From NCBI RefSeq assembly GCF_027497355.1, contig NZ_CP114909.1, positions 6,096,001 through 6,160,000 on the forward strand: a stretch of 64,000 nucleotides of DNA. Direction: 5' to 3'. Origin of the DNA: Micromonospora sp. WMMA1947 (GTDB lineage: Bacteria > Actinomycetota > Actinomycetes > Mycobacteriales > Micromonosporaceae). The notes below the pieces were generated by a model. That model saw only the letters and a program-made list of their open reading frames with translations, was not told the origin of the DNA and searched no databases. This document shows positions 38,507-45,749 of the stretch, one piece after another (within the stretch, counting starts at the first letter, position 1; each line of letters opens with the position of its first letter). A program made the translations under genes and the position numbers.

Positions 38507-39361
38507 ATGAGACGCTGGATCACCGCACTGGCCTGCCTGGCGGCGCTCGTCGCGCTGGCCTGTGACGGCTCCGGCGACGCGTCGCCCCGGCCCTCCGGCA
38601 CGCCGCGCCCCGGCGAGCCCGGGGTGCTGGTCGCGCTGGGCGACTCGGTCACCACCGGCTACGGCTCCTGCCTGGTGCTGGTGAGCTGCGAACGCCACTC
38701 CTGGTCGACCGGGGACGGCCTGCGGGTGAAGAGCCTCTACCGGCGGCTGCGCGCCGACGCGCCGGGGCTGCGGGCGTACAACCGGGCCGCGCCGGGAGCC
38801 CGCGCGGCCGCGCTGACCGGCCAGGCCCGGTCGGCGGTACGCGACAAGGCCGACCTGGTCACCGTGCTGATCGGAGCGAACGACGCCTGCCGGGGCGACG
38901 TCGACGACATGACACCCGTCGCCACCTTCCGCGACCAGGTCGACGCGGCGCTGGGCGTGCTGCGCGAGGGCCGCCCCAAGGCCCGGGTGCTGGTGGTCAG
39001 CATCCCGGACCTGTACCGGCTCTGGCAGATCGGGCACACCGAGCCCCGCGCCGTGCGGGCCTGGTCGCGGGGCGTCTGCCCGTCGCTGCTCGCAGGCGCC
39101 ACGTCGAGAGCGCCCGCCGCGGAGGCCCGCCGGGCCCGTTTGAAGGACCGGATCGAGGCGTACGACGGGCAACTGCGCGCCGCCTGCCGGGCCTACGGGT
39201 CACGCTGCCGGTGGGACGGCGGCGCGGTGCACCGCCACCGCTTCACGCTGGACCAGGTCAACGCGCTGGACTGGTTCCACCCGAACGCGGCCGGGCAGAG
39301 CCGGCTGGCGGAGGTGGCCTGGAACGCCTCCGGCTGGTCAGGGCTGACGCGGGCCCGGTAG
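38507..39361 (+). CDS. SGNH/GDSL hydrolase, predicted lipoprotein
   Basis: This 284-residue protein has a lipoprotein signal peptide with lipobox VALAC (C19) and a SGNH esterase domain: block I LVALGDSVTTGYGS, block III LIGANDACRGD and block V WFHPNAAGQSRLAE carrying the catalytic His. It is exported and anchored in the membrane; it likely removes acyl groups from an envelope lipid or glycan. ATG 38507 gives the signal peptide. The 3' end overlaps the convergent EcsC gene by 24 bases. Confidence 0.88.
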   Translation: MRRWITALACLAALVALACDGSGDASPRPSGTPRPGEPGVLVALGDSVTTGYGSCLVLVSCERHSWSTGDGLRVKSLYRRLRADAPGLRAYNRAAPGARAAALTGQARSAVRDKADLVTVLIGANDACRGDVDDMTPVATFRDQVDAALGVLREGRPKARVLVVSIPDLYRLWQIGHTEPRAVRAWSRGVCPSLLAGATSRAPAAEARRARLKDRIEAYDGQLRAACRAYGSRCRWDGGAVHRHRFTLDQVNALDWFHPNAAGQSRLAEVAWNASGWSGLTRAR

Positions 39362-40081
39362 CTGCTGCGGGCCGGCGGCGCGGTAGAGGGCGCGCGTACG
39401 GTCGGCCAGTTCCTTCGTGGCCGACGAGTTGGCCCAGGTGCCGAGCACGATCGCGGCACCCGGTACGACCTTGGCGAACATCCGCTTGGCGGCGCGCACC
39501 CCGGCCATCCTCGCCAGCCGGACGCCGAGCTGGAGCATCACCCGGCCCAGCGCGCGGTCACCGGCGGCGCCGAACAACGCCCCGGCCCGCTCCCGGCCGG
39601 CGGCGACCCCCAGCGCGAGGCGGGCGGTCGTGGCGGCCTTGTGCACCCGCTGGAGCACCAGCAGGTCGGTGGCCCGGTCGGGGTGCGCCGGGTCGGCGCC
39701 GTAGGCGGCCGCGACGTGCAGCACCAGCCGGGCCTGGGTCCAGGCCAGCACGCCCACGTCGATCACCGCGCCGGGCAGCCCGGCCGCGCCGGACACCGCA
39801 CCGGAGAGCCGGGCGTGGTTGACGAACTTGCGGACCGCCTGGTCGGCGAGCTGCTCCGGTGGCACGCCCGGCCGCAGCGCGCGCTCCCGGGCGGCCCACT
39901 GGGCGGCTTCCGGGCCGAGCCGGCGTACCGCCTCCAGGGCCAGGTGCTCCGGCGCGTACTGCGGGTCCTCCCGCATCCGGTCCCACAGCTTGGCCGGTGG
40001 CGCCTCGGGCACCTCCACCGGCGGGACGGGGGCGGTGGGGACGGCGTTGGGCTCCCCGTCGACGGGGGCGGGGTCGGTCAC
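39338..40081 (-). CDS. EcsC family protein
   Basis: This 247-residue protein has the EcsC-like region: AVRKFVNHARLSGAVSGAAGLPGAVIDVGVLAWTQARLVLHVAAAYG and later LGRVMLQLGVRLARMAGVRAAKRMFAKVVPGAAIVLGTWANSSATKELADRTRALYR. It has amphipathic or hydrophobic helices and is probably membrane-associated. GTG 40081 is chosen for GGAG upstream; the frame upstream of this overlaps the 48-residue gene and lacks coding bias. It probably shares a transcript with that small gene. Confidence 0.8.
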   Translation of the reverse strand: MTDPAPVDGEPNAVPTAPVPPVEVPEAPPAKLWDRMREDPQYAPEHLALEAVRRLGPEAAQWAARERALRPGVPPEQLADQAVRKFVNHARLSGAVSGAAGLPGAVIDVGVLAWTQARLVLHVAAAYGADPAHPDRATDLLVLQRVHKAATTARLALGVAAGRERAGALFGAAGDRALGRVMLQLGVRLARMAGVRAAKRMFAKVVPGAAIVLGTWANSSATKELADRTRALYRAAGPQQLPGPRQP

Positions 40082-40121
40082 GAAGGGCTCCGGAGGGCTC
40101 GTGCGGCGGGGGTGACGCGGG

Positions 40122-40268
40122 TCAGCGCCGGCGCGACTGCAGCCGGGTCGCGATCTGCCGCAGCCGGGCCTGGTTCTCCGGCTTCGACATCTCACGCCGG
40201 CCGCGATCGACCAGCTGCTGGCCCCGCGGCGATCGCAGGAAGGCGGTGATCCGTTGCATCAGCGACAT
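40122..40268 (-). CDS. 48-residue basic protein
   Basis: The frame MSLMQRITAFLRSPRGQQLV...RLQSRRR is very basic and helical, with no membrane segment. GGGAGGA lies six bases before ATG 40268, and a sigma-B-type promoter with ideal spacing is 58 bases upstream. It may bind nucleic acid or membranes, but nothing specific can be said. It precedes EcsC by 40 bases. Confidence 0.65.
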   Translation of the reverse strand: MSLMQRITAFLRSPRGQQLVDRGRREMSKPENQARLRQIATRLQSRRR

Positions 40269-40326
40269 GAGGGTCCTCCCGTCCCGCGGTCCCCTTCATG
40301 TGTACCTGGGACCGGCAAGCCCTCTG

Positions 40327-40351
40327 ATACCCGAATCGGTCCTTCGGCAAC
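40327..40351 (-). promoter_or_regulatory. Sigma-B/F-type promoter for 48-residue protein and EcsC
   Basis: On the minus strand GTTG (40351-40348), 15-base spacer, GGGTAT (40332-40327). The -10 matches the consensus exactly. Confidence 0.6.
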
Positions 40352-40363
40352 CACCCGTCCGGG

Positions 40364-41209
40364 TCAGCCCAGGATCTCGGCCACCACTTCGCCGGCCCGC
40401 CACTCGTGCTGGGCGTACGCGTCCGGGAACGCCGAGATCTGCACCGCCTGGGCGGCCACCGAGAGCGGCAGGTCCTGCCAGCCGGGGATCTCGGCCAGCG
40501 CGGACAGGAACGCCTTCGTCGCGTACTCGGGGTCCATGAGCTGCTCGACGGTGCCCCAGCCGCTGCTCGGACGCTGCTGGAACAACCCGACCGAGTCGTG
40601 GTCCCAGCCGATGGCCTGGTGCGGGTAGCTCTGCGACTCGGGCAGCACGCCGCTGGCGTAGTTGAGCAGGGTGCTCTCCTGCATGGCGGTCGCCACCGCG
40701 ATGACCAGGGCGCGGCGCGGCATGCCCATCTCCTTGCCGGCCTGCACGATCTTCTTGGCGTTGTTCATCTGGGTACGGTCCAGGCCGGCGACCGGGACGA
40801 TCTGCCGGACGGTCTTCTTCGGCTTGGGCTTCGTGGTCGCCTTCGGGCTCGCCGTCGCGGACGGGGTGGCGCTGGGGGTGGCGGGGGCGGTGCTCGGCCG
40901 GGCCATGGCCCGGGAGGCCGGGTCGACCGCCGCGCGCTCGGCGACCTCCGCCGAGGGCGCCGGGTCGGCGGCGCGGTCCGGGGCGCCGAAGCCGGCCTGG
41001 CTGACGCCGACCAGGCCCAGGCAGCAGGCGGCGCCGGTGGCGACCGCCAGCTTCGTCCGGCCGGGCCGGGGGTTCGTGGGTGCCCAGAAACGGGTACGCC
41101 GGACCAGTCCCCGGAGTGTGGTCAACCGGTTGGTGGAGGGGGTATCGTCCGAACGGTCAGCCGGGCGGCCGGAGCCGAACGGGTCGTCGAGGTTGCCGTC
41201 GTTACGCAT
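40364..41209 (-). CDS. Secreted/membrane-anchored protein with lysozyme-like (transglycosylase-type) domain
   Basis: This 281-residue protein has a cytosolic basic N-terminus (1-50), one membrane segment (about 52-72, TKLAVATGAACCLGLVGVSQAG), a long A/P/T/K linker (about 80-135) and a C-terminal domain with MGMPRRALVIAVATAMQEST, GWDHDSVGLFQQRPSSGWGT and ATKAFLSALAEIPGWQDLPLSVAAQAVQ. This domain is widespread in actinomycete cell-wall proteins and looks like a goose-lysozyme/transglycosylase fold (E of MQEST as possible acid); activity is not proven. ATG 41209 is used. Confidence 0.8.
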   Translation of the reverse strand: MRNDGNLDDPFGSGRPADRSDDTPSTNRLTTLRGLVRRTRFWAPTNPRPGRTKLAVATGAACCLGLVGVSQAGFGAPDRAADPAPSAEVAERAAVDPASRAMARPSTAPATPSATPSATASPKATTKPKPKKTVRQIVPVAGLDRTQMNNAKKIVQAGKEMGMPRRALVIAVATAMQESTLLNYASGVLPESQSYPHQAIGWDHDSVGLFQQRPSSGWGTVEQLMDPEYATKAFLSALAEIPGWQDLPLSVAAQAVQISAFPDAYAQHEWRAGEVVAEILG

Positions 41210-41601
41210 CCGACGAGGCTAGGCAGGGCAAACCGGGATCACCCAGGCCCAAAGGGTGGCCCTCGCCACACTCTGGCTGTCGCAATCCGGGCATCGCACC
41301 ACAGCCCGTCGCAGTGCGCGGCAGACCTCGGGAACCGGGCCAATCACCCGTGCGCCCGGGTCGACCACGAGGCGGGCACGAACCTCGCAGAGCTCCCGGT
41401 CCCGCCCGATGATCGACTAACTCGTCCGTTCGGACGATCCGGATATGGGTCGCCGGACCGGGGCGTAGCCGAATCGTGATCATCATCCGGGCATCGGATG
41501 TGCCGTAACGGAATGGACCACCCGCCCCGGTACGTTGGCCGAATCGGGGAGGCCGCACGCTCGGCGCTCCCCCGTACGCGTCGACAGGGAGGACCCCACC
41601 G
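41210..41601. other. Divergent intergenic region with palindrome
   Basis: This 392-base gap has no convincing gene. It holds a perfect inverted repeat TCGTCCG-TT-CGGACGA (41422-41437), a likely operator, about 165 bases before the PAC2 gene. GGGAGGA at 41588-41594 is the ribosome-binding site of that gene. Confidence 0.55.
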
Positions 41602-42522
41602 GTGCTCGATCCACACGAGCTCTACGAACTCACCGACGAGCTGCCCGAGCTCGGCCAGCCGGTGCTGATCCAGGCGCTCACCGGCTTCGTCGACGCCGGA
41701 AACGCCACCCGGCTGGCCCGGGAACAGCTGCTCACCTCGCTCGACGCCCGGGTGATCGCCCGCTTCGACGTGGACCAGGTCTTCGACTACCGCTCCCGCC
41801 GCCCGGTGATGACGTTCGTCGAGGACCACTGGGAGTCCTACGACGCCCCGGCGCTGGAGCTGCACCTGCTGCGCGACGACGACGAGACCCCGTTCCTGCT
41901 GCTCACCGGCCCCGAGCCGGACCTGCAGTGGGAGCGTTTCGTGGCCGCCGTCGCCGGGCTCTGCGCCCGACTCGACGTCCGGCTCACCGTCGGGCTCAAC
42001 TCGATCCCGATGGCGGTGCCGCACACCCGGCCCAGCGGCGTCACCGCGCACGCCACCCGCAAGGAACTGATCGCCGGACACGAGCCGTGGTTGCAGAAGG
42101 TGCAGGTGCCGGCCGGCGTCGGCCACCTGCTGGAGTACCGCCTCGGCGAGCAGGGGCGCGACGCCCTCGGCTTCGCCGCGCACGTGCCGCACTACGTGGC
42201 CCAGGCCGAGTACCCGGCCGCCGCCGAGGCGCTGCTGTCCGCCGTGTCCCGCAGCACCGGCCTGCTGCTGCCCGTCGAGACGCTGCGCACCGCCGCCGAG
42301 GCGGTCCGGGTGGAGATCGACCGCCAGGTCACCCAGACCGAGGAGGCGGCGACGCTGGTCCAGGCGCTGGAGGAGCAGTACGACGCGTTCGCCCGTGGCC
42401 GGGGCGAGAAGAACCTGCTCGCCGGCGAGACCGGGCCGCTGCCCACCGCCGACGAACTCGGCGCCGAGCTGGAACGCTTCCTCGCCGAGCAGACGCGCCC
42501 CGGCGACACCCCGGAGCGCTGA
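41602..42522 (+). CDS. PAC2 (proteasome assembly chaperone) family protein
   Basis: This 306-residue protein matches the actinobacterial PAC2 pattern: VLIQALTGFVDAGNATRLAREQLLTSLDARVIARFDVDQVFDYRSRRPVMTFVEDHWESY then LHLLRDDDETPFLLLTGPEPDLQWERF, and a helical tail ending LGAELERFLAEQTRPGDTP. In actinobacteria a PAC2 protein is conserved in cells with proteasomes, but its role is unproven. GTG 41602 follows GGGAGGA. Exonuclease III follows 37 bases later. Confidence 0.88.
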   Translation: MLDPHELYELTDELPELGQPVLIQALTGFVDAGNATRLAREQLLTSLDARVIARFDVDQVFDYRSRRPVMTFVEDHWESYDAPALELHLLRDDDETPFLLLTGPEPDLQWERFVAAVAGLCARLDVRLTVGLNSIPMAVPHTRPSGVTAHATRKELIAGHEPWLQKVQVPAGVGHLLEYRLGEQGRDALGFAAHVPHYVAQAEYPAAAEALLSAVSRSTGLLLPVETLRTAAEAVRVEIDRQVTQTEEAATLVQALEEQYDAFARGRGEKNLLAGETGPLPTADELGAELERFLAEQTRPGDTPER

Positions 42523-42559
42523 CCGGGCGGGGCGGGCGGGGATGCGGCAGGCTGGGGGC

Positions 42560-43357
42560 ATGCGCCTGGCGACCTGGAACGTCAACTCGGTGAAGGCCCG
42601 CCTGCCCCGGCTGCTCGACTGGCTGGCCACCACGAAGCCCGACGTCGTGTGCCTGCAGGAGACCAAGTGCCCCGACGGGGCGTTCCCGGTCGCCGAGGTG
42701 GGCGAGCTGGGCTACGAGGTGGCCAGCCACAGCGACGGGCGGTGGAACGGCGTGGCAGTGCTGTCCCGGGTCGGGCTGGCCGACGTGGCGGTCGGCTTCC
42801 CGGGCGAGCCCGGGTTCCCCGAGCCCGAGGCCCGCGCCATCTCGGCCACCTGCGACGGGCTGCGGGTCTGGTCGGTGTACGTGCCGAACGGCCGCGCGCC
42901 GGACGACCCGCACTACGCGTACAAGCTGGCCTGGTTCGCGGCGCTGCGCGACGCCCTGGAAGCCGAGGTGGCCGGTCCCCTGCCGGTGGCCGTCTGCGGT
43001 GACTTCAACGTCGCGCCCACCGACGCCGACGTCTGGGATCCCGCGCTGTTCGTCACCTCCACGCACGTCACCCCGGCCGAACGGGCCGCCCTGGCCGCGC
43101 TGCGCGACCTGGGACTGGAGGACGTGGTGCCGACGCCGATGAAGGGGCCGCACCCGTTCACGTACTGGGACTACCGGGCCGGGATGTTCCACCAGAACAA
43201 GGGCATGCGGATCGACCTGGTGTACGCCAGCGCGTCGTTCGCCCGCGCGGTCCGCTCCGCGTACGTGGACCGGGAGGCCCGCAAGGGCAAGGGCCCCTCC
43301 GACCACGCCCCGATCGTGGTGGACGCGGACCTGGTACCGGCCGTCGAGACGTTCTGA
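42560..43357 (+). CDS. xth: Exodeoxyribonuclease III
   Basis: This 265-residue DNA-repair AP endonuclease/3'-exonuclease of the EEP fold has LATWNVNSVKARLPRLLDWL, LQETKCPD (catalytic Glu), VYVPNGRAPDDPHYAYKLAW, VCGDFNVAPTD, FTYWDYRAGMFHQNKGMRIDLVYAS and final GPSDHAPIVVD (catalytic His). It cleaves abasic sites during base excision repair. ATG 42560 starts the fold exactly (MRLATWNVNS). Full length. Confidence 0.92.
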   Translation: MRLATWNVNSVKARLPRLLDWLATTKPDVVCLQETKCPDGAFPVAEVGELGYEVASHSDGRWNGVAVLSRVGLADVAVGFPGEPGFPEPEARAISATCDGLRVWSVYVPNGRAPDDPHYAYKLAWFAALRDALEAEVAGPLPVAVCGDFNVAPTDADVWDPALFVTSTHVTPAERAALAALRDLGLEDVVPTPMKGPHPFTYWDYRAGMFHQNKGMRIDLVYASASFARAVRSAYVDREARKGKGPSDHAPIVVDADLVPAVETF

Positions 43358-43382
43358 GTCCAGGGCTCGTTAGGGTGGACCC

Positions 43383-43697
43383 ATGGCTGTCGTGAAGATC
43401 AACGCGATCGACGTCCCGGCCGGTGCCGGCGAGGAACTGGAGAAGCGGTTCGCGGGCCGGGCCGGCGCGGTGGAGAACTCCCCCGGCTTCCTCGGCTTCG
43501 AGCTGCTGCGCCCGGTCGCCGGGGACACCCGCTACTTCGTGTACACGCGCTGGGAGAGCGAGGAGGCGTACCAGGCGTGGGCGCAGGGCCCGTCCCGGGC
43601 CGCGCACGCCGAGGGCGGCGAACCCCGCAAGCCCGTCGCCACCGGCGCCACCCTGCTGGAGTTCGAGGTGGTCCAGCAGGTCCCCGCCACCCCCTGA
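43383..43697 (+). CDS. Antibiotic biosynthesis monooxygenase (HmoA-like)
   Basis: This 104-residue ABM-fold protein begins AVVKINAIDVPAGAGEELEKRFAGRAGAVENSPGFLGFELLRPV, then DTRYFVYTRWESEEAYQAWAQG. The pattern matches haem-degrading or HmoA/IsdG-like monooxygenases found in actinobacteria (NSPGFLGFELLRP core). It would act as a small cytosolic dimer; haem use is an inference. TAGGGT six bases before the ATG suggests leaderless transcription. Confidence 0.82.
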   Translation: MAVVKINAIDVPAGAGEELEKRFAGRAGAVENSPGFLGFELLRPVAGDTRYFVYTRWESEEAYQAWAQGPSRAAHAEGGEPRKPVATGATLLEFEVVQQVPATP

Positions 43698-43714
43698 CCC
43701 CCTTTTCTTTCCGG

Positions 43715-43773
43715 TCGATCATGAAGTTGGCGGCGCCAGGCGTCCGTTTCGTCACCGCCAACCTCATGATCGA
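43715..43773. repeat. 59-bp palindromic element, copy A2
   Basis: Left arm TCGATCATGAAGTTGGCGGC, right arm its inverse with two changes, 19-base loop ending CGTTTCGTC. Same length and arm sequence as the elements at 13377 and 43880. Confidence 0.88.
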
Positions 43774-43797
43774 CGTGGTCAGGGCCGGGGCGCGCGC

Positions 43798-43847
43798 AGA
43801 TCTTGGAAGATTTGGGCCCCCATAGGGGCCGTTTCCTACCAAGATCT
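43798..43847. repeat. 50-bp imperfect palindrome (AGATCTTGG type)
   Basis: Outer arms AGATCTTGG and CCAAGATCT and inner arms GGCCCC/GGGGCC around CATA form a long interrupted hairpin between two 59-bp elements. Confidence 0.8.
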
Positions 43848-43879
43848 CCCACGGTCCCGGCGCTCCGCGTCTCCGCTCG

Positions 43880-43938
43880 GCGATCATGAAGTTGGCGGGG
43901 ACGAAGCGGGCAACCTGCGCCGCTAACCTCATGATCGA
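43880..43938. repeat. 59-bp palindromic element, copy A3 (inverted)
   Basis: Left arm CGATCATGAAGTTGGCGG, right arm GCCGCTAACCTCATGATCGA, 19-base loop whose inverse resembles the loop of copy A2 (GCTTCGTC end), so it is oriented opposite to A2. Confidence 0.85.
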
Positions 43939-43976
43939 CGTGGTCAGGGCGGGTCGGGCAGGCCGGGCGGGAGCGG

Positions 43977-45080
43977 TCAGCGAGCGAGGGACGCGAAGAC
44001 GATCACGTTGTCCTGGTAGCCGGTCCGGCCGCCTACCCACTCGCCGCCGCAGGTGATCAGGCGCAGCTCGGCCGGGCCCGAGTCGCCGTAGACCCGCGCG
44101 GCCGGCAGGTTCGCCTTGTCGAAGTACTCGACGCTGTCCACCCTGAACGTCACCACGCTGCGGTCCGCGCGGGTCACCGTGATCTTGGCACCCGGCTTGA
44201 GCGAGCGCAGCCGGTAGAAGACGGCCGGGCCGCTCTTGGTGTCGACGTGACCCACGATGATCGCCCGGCCCGGGTCGCCGGGCACCGCTCCCCTGTCGTA
44301 CCAGCCGGTCTGGTCGTGCTCGGTCAGCGGCGGTACGTCCACCGACCCGTCCTTCGCCTGCCCGACCGGGGTGACCGGCGCGTTGACCTTGATGGCCGGC
44401 ACCGACAGGCGTACCGGCCGGCTCGCGGGCTTCCGGACCGGCGCGGCCGCACTCGCCGGTGCCGCCCCGGCGCCCGAACCGCTCGACCGGCTCGACTCGG
44501 TCGACGCGTCGGCGAAGTCGAACGGCCCGGCCGTGCGGCCGAGTCCGGCGCCGGTGGCGAACACACCGACCAGCACCAGCACCACTGCCAGCGGCTTCGA
44601 CCAGGAACCCCGGCCCCGATCCCCCCTGCCCGGCGACGCCGGTGGCGGCTCGACCGGCGGCGGCCCGGCAGGCCGTGGGCGCAGGGTCGGCGGATCAGCC
44701 GACGGCGGGTACCACGGTCGCGACGCGGCAGGCGGCGGCATCCACGGCCGCGCCCCGGAGACCGGCACGGCCGGCGAGCCGGCGGTCGGCCCGCTCCGGC
44801 TGGCGGCGGCCGGGTCAGCCCTGGAGGGCCGGGCCGCATCGACGGACGGCGAGCCGGCCCGCGACGGACGAGCCACCTCGGCGGGCGAGCCGACCCGAGG
44901 CGGGCGAGCGGCGTCGACGGACGGCGAGCCGGCCCGCGACGGACGAGCCACCTCGGCGGGCGAGCCGACCCGAGGTGGGCGAGCGGCGTCGGCGGGCGGC
45001 GCGGCGGGCGGGGGCAGGGCCAGGAACGACCGGCCGGAGCGCCGGGATCCGGCGGACGGCGGAACGATGTGCTCGGCCAT
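43977..45080 (-). CDS. Class F sortase with proline-rich repeat region
   Basis: This 367-residue protein has a long A/P/R-rich N-terminal region (1-160) with two 25-residue repeats (about residues 31-80), one membrane helix (about 163-181) and an extracellular sortase beta-barrel (about 215-367). The catalytic triad is H278 in IIVGHVDTKSG, C344 in LRLITCGGEW and R352 in GGRTGYQDNVIVF. Class F sortases of actinobacteria attach proteins to the cell wall. It starts nine bases after the stop of the 45089 gene, which is its probable partner or substrate. Confidence 0.88.
   Translation of the reverse strand: MAEHIVPPSAGSRRSGRSFLALPPPAAPPADAARPPRVGSPAEVARPSRAGSPSVDAARPPRVGSPAEVARPSRAGSPSVDAARPSRADPAAASRSGPTAGSPAVPVSGARPWMPPPAASRPWYPPSADPPTLRPRPAGPPPVEPPPASPGRGDRGRGSWSKPLAVVLVLVGVFATGAGLGRTAGPFDFADASTESSRSSGSGAGAAPASAAAPVRKPASRPVRLSVPAIKVNAPVTPVGQAKDGSVDVPPLTEHDQTGWYDRGAVPGDPGRAIIVGHVDTKSGPAVFYRLRSLKPGAKITVTRADRSVVTFRVDSVEYFDKANLPAARVYGDSGPAELRLITCGGEWVGGRTGYQDNVIVFASLAR
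44841..44990. repeat. 75-bp direct tandem repeat within sortase gene
   Basis: Two adjacent 75-base units (44841-44915, 44916-44990) differ at one base and encode identical 25-residue P/A/R/S blocks. The near identity implies recent duplication. Confidence 0.9.
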
Positions 45081-45088
45081 GGCGGGCC

Positions 45089-45670
45089 TCAGCGTCCGGC
45101 GGCGCCGCGGGCCTGCCGGCGGGACGCGGCCACGCCGAGCCCGGCGCCGACCACTGTGACCGCCAGCCCCACCGGCACCAGCAGGCCACCGAGGTCGGGA
45201 CCGGCGGTGCCGCCGAAGCCGGTCGCCGGGCCGCGGCTGGGCAGATGACTGGGCCCGTGGCTCGGCTGCCGGGTGGGCTGTCCCTGCTTCACCACCTGGA
45301 GCATGGTCGAGGCGGTCTCCCCGCCCGGGCACTCCAGCTTGACCCGGTAGTTGCCGGGCCGGGTGCGCTCGTGGACCATCGGCGAGGCGGTGAGCAGGCC
45401 GCGCTGCGGCTGCACCTGGATCTTGCCGAACGCGTCCGAGGTCACGATCGCCGGTACGGAGTTGTTCCGGCAGCTCGCCCTGATGCCGACGAGGTAGCCG
45501 GGCGAGACGGTGCCCGGGGTGACCTCCACGAAGATCACGTCGGCCGGGGGCTGTTCCGGCACCGGTTCGGCGGCGCGCGGCGCGGCCTGGGCGGGCAGCG
45601 CGCCGACCAGCGGGGCGGCGCACGCGGCGACCGCGACCAGCAGCGCCTCACGTACCCTCAACGACCCCAT
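45089..45670 (-). CDS. Secreted, membrane-anchored surface protein (probable sortase partner)
   Basis: This 193-residue protein has a signal peptide (1-29, ALLVAVAACAAPLVGALPAQAA), an Ig-like domain (about 42-128: VIFVEVTPGTVSPGYLVGIRASCRNNS ... YRVKLECPGGETASTMLQV) with two cysteine pairs, an S/P/R stalk, then PATGFGG, a hydrophobic helix (about 162-180) and a basic tail (SRRQARGAAGR). This C-terminal layout is that of a sortase substrate, though the motif PATGFGG is not a standard LPXTG. GGGAGGGG precedes ATG 45670. It is co-transcribed with the class F sortase. Confidence 0.75.
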   Translation of the reverse strand: MGSLRVREALLVAVAACAAPLVGALPAQAAPRAAEPVPEQPPADVIFVEVTPGTVSPGYLVGIRASCRNNSVPAIVTSDAFGKIQVQPQRGLLTASPMVHERTRPGNYRVKLECPGGETASTMLQVVKQGQPTRQPSHGPSHLPSRGPATGFGGTAGPDLGGLLVPVGLAVTVVGAGLGVAASRRQARGAAGR

Positions 45671-45749
45671 GACCCCTCCCGGCGTACGGGATGAATCCTC
45701 TCACCCCCGGCCGCACATCACATCCGATCCGGGCTAGGCTCGGCTCGTT

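Noticed and set aside
43715..43938. CRISPR-like array
   Set aside because: The repeated units are inverted palindromes of two families without regular spacers, and no cas gene is present.
43699..43976. Short open frames across the palindrome cluster
   Set aside because: They are produced by the TCATGA and GATC arms of the repeats and have no ribosome-binding sites or coding bias.
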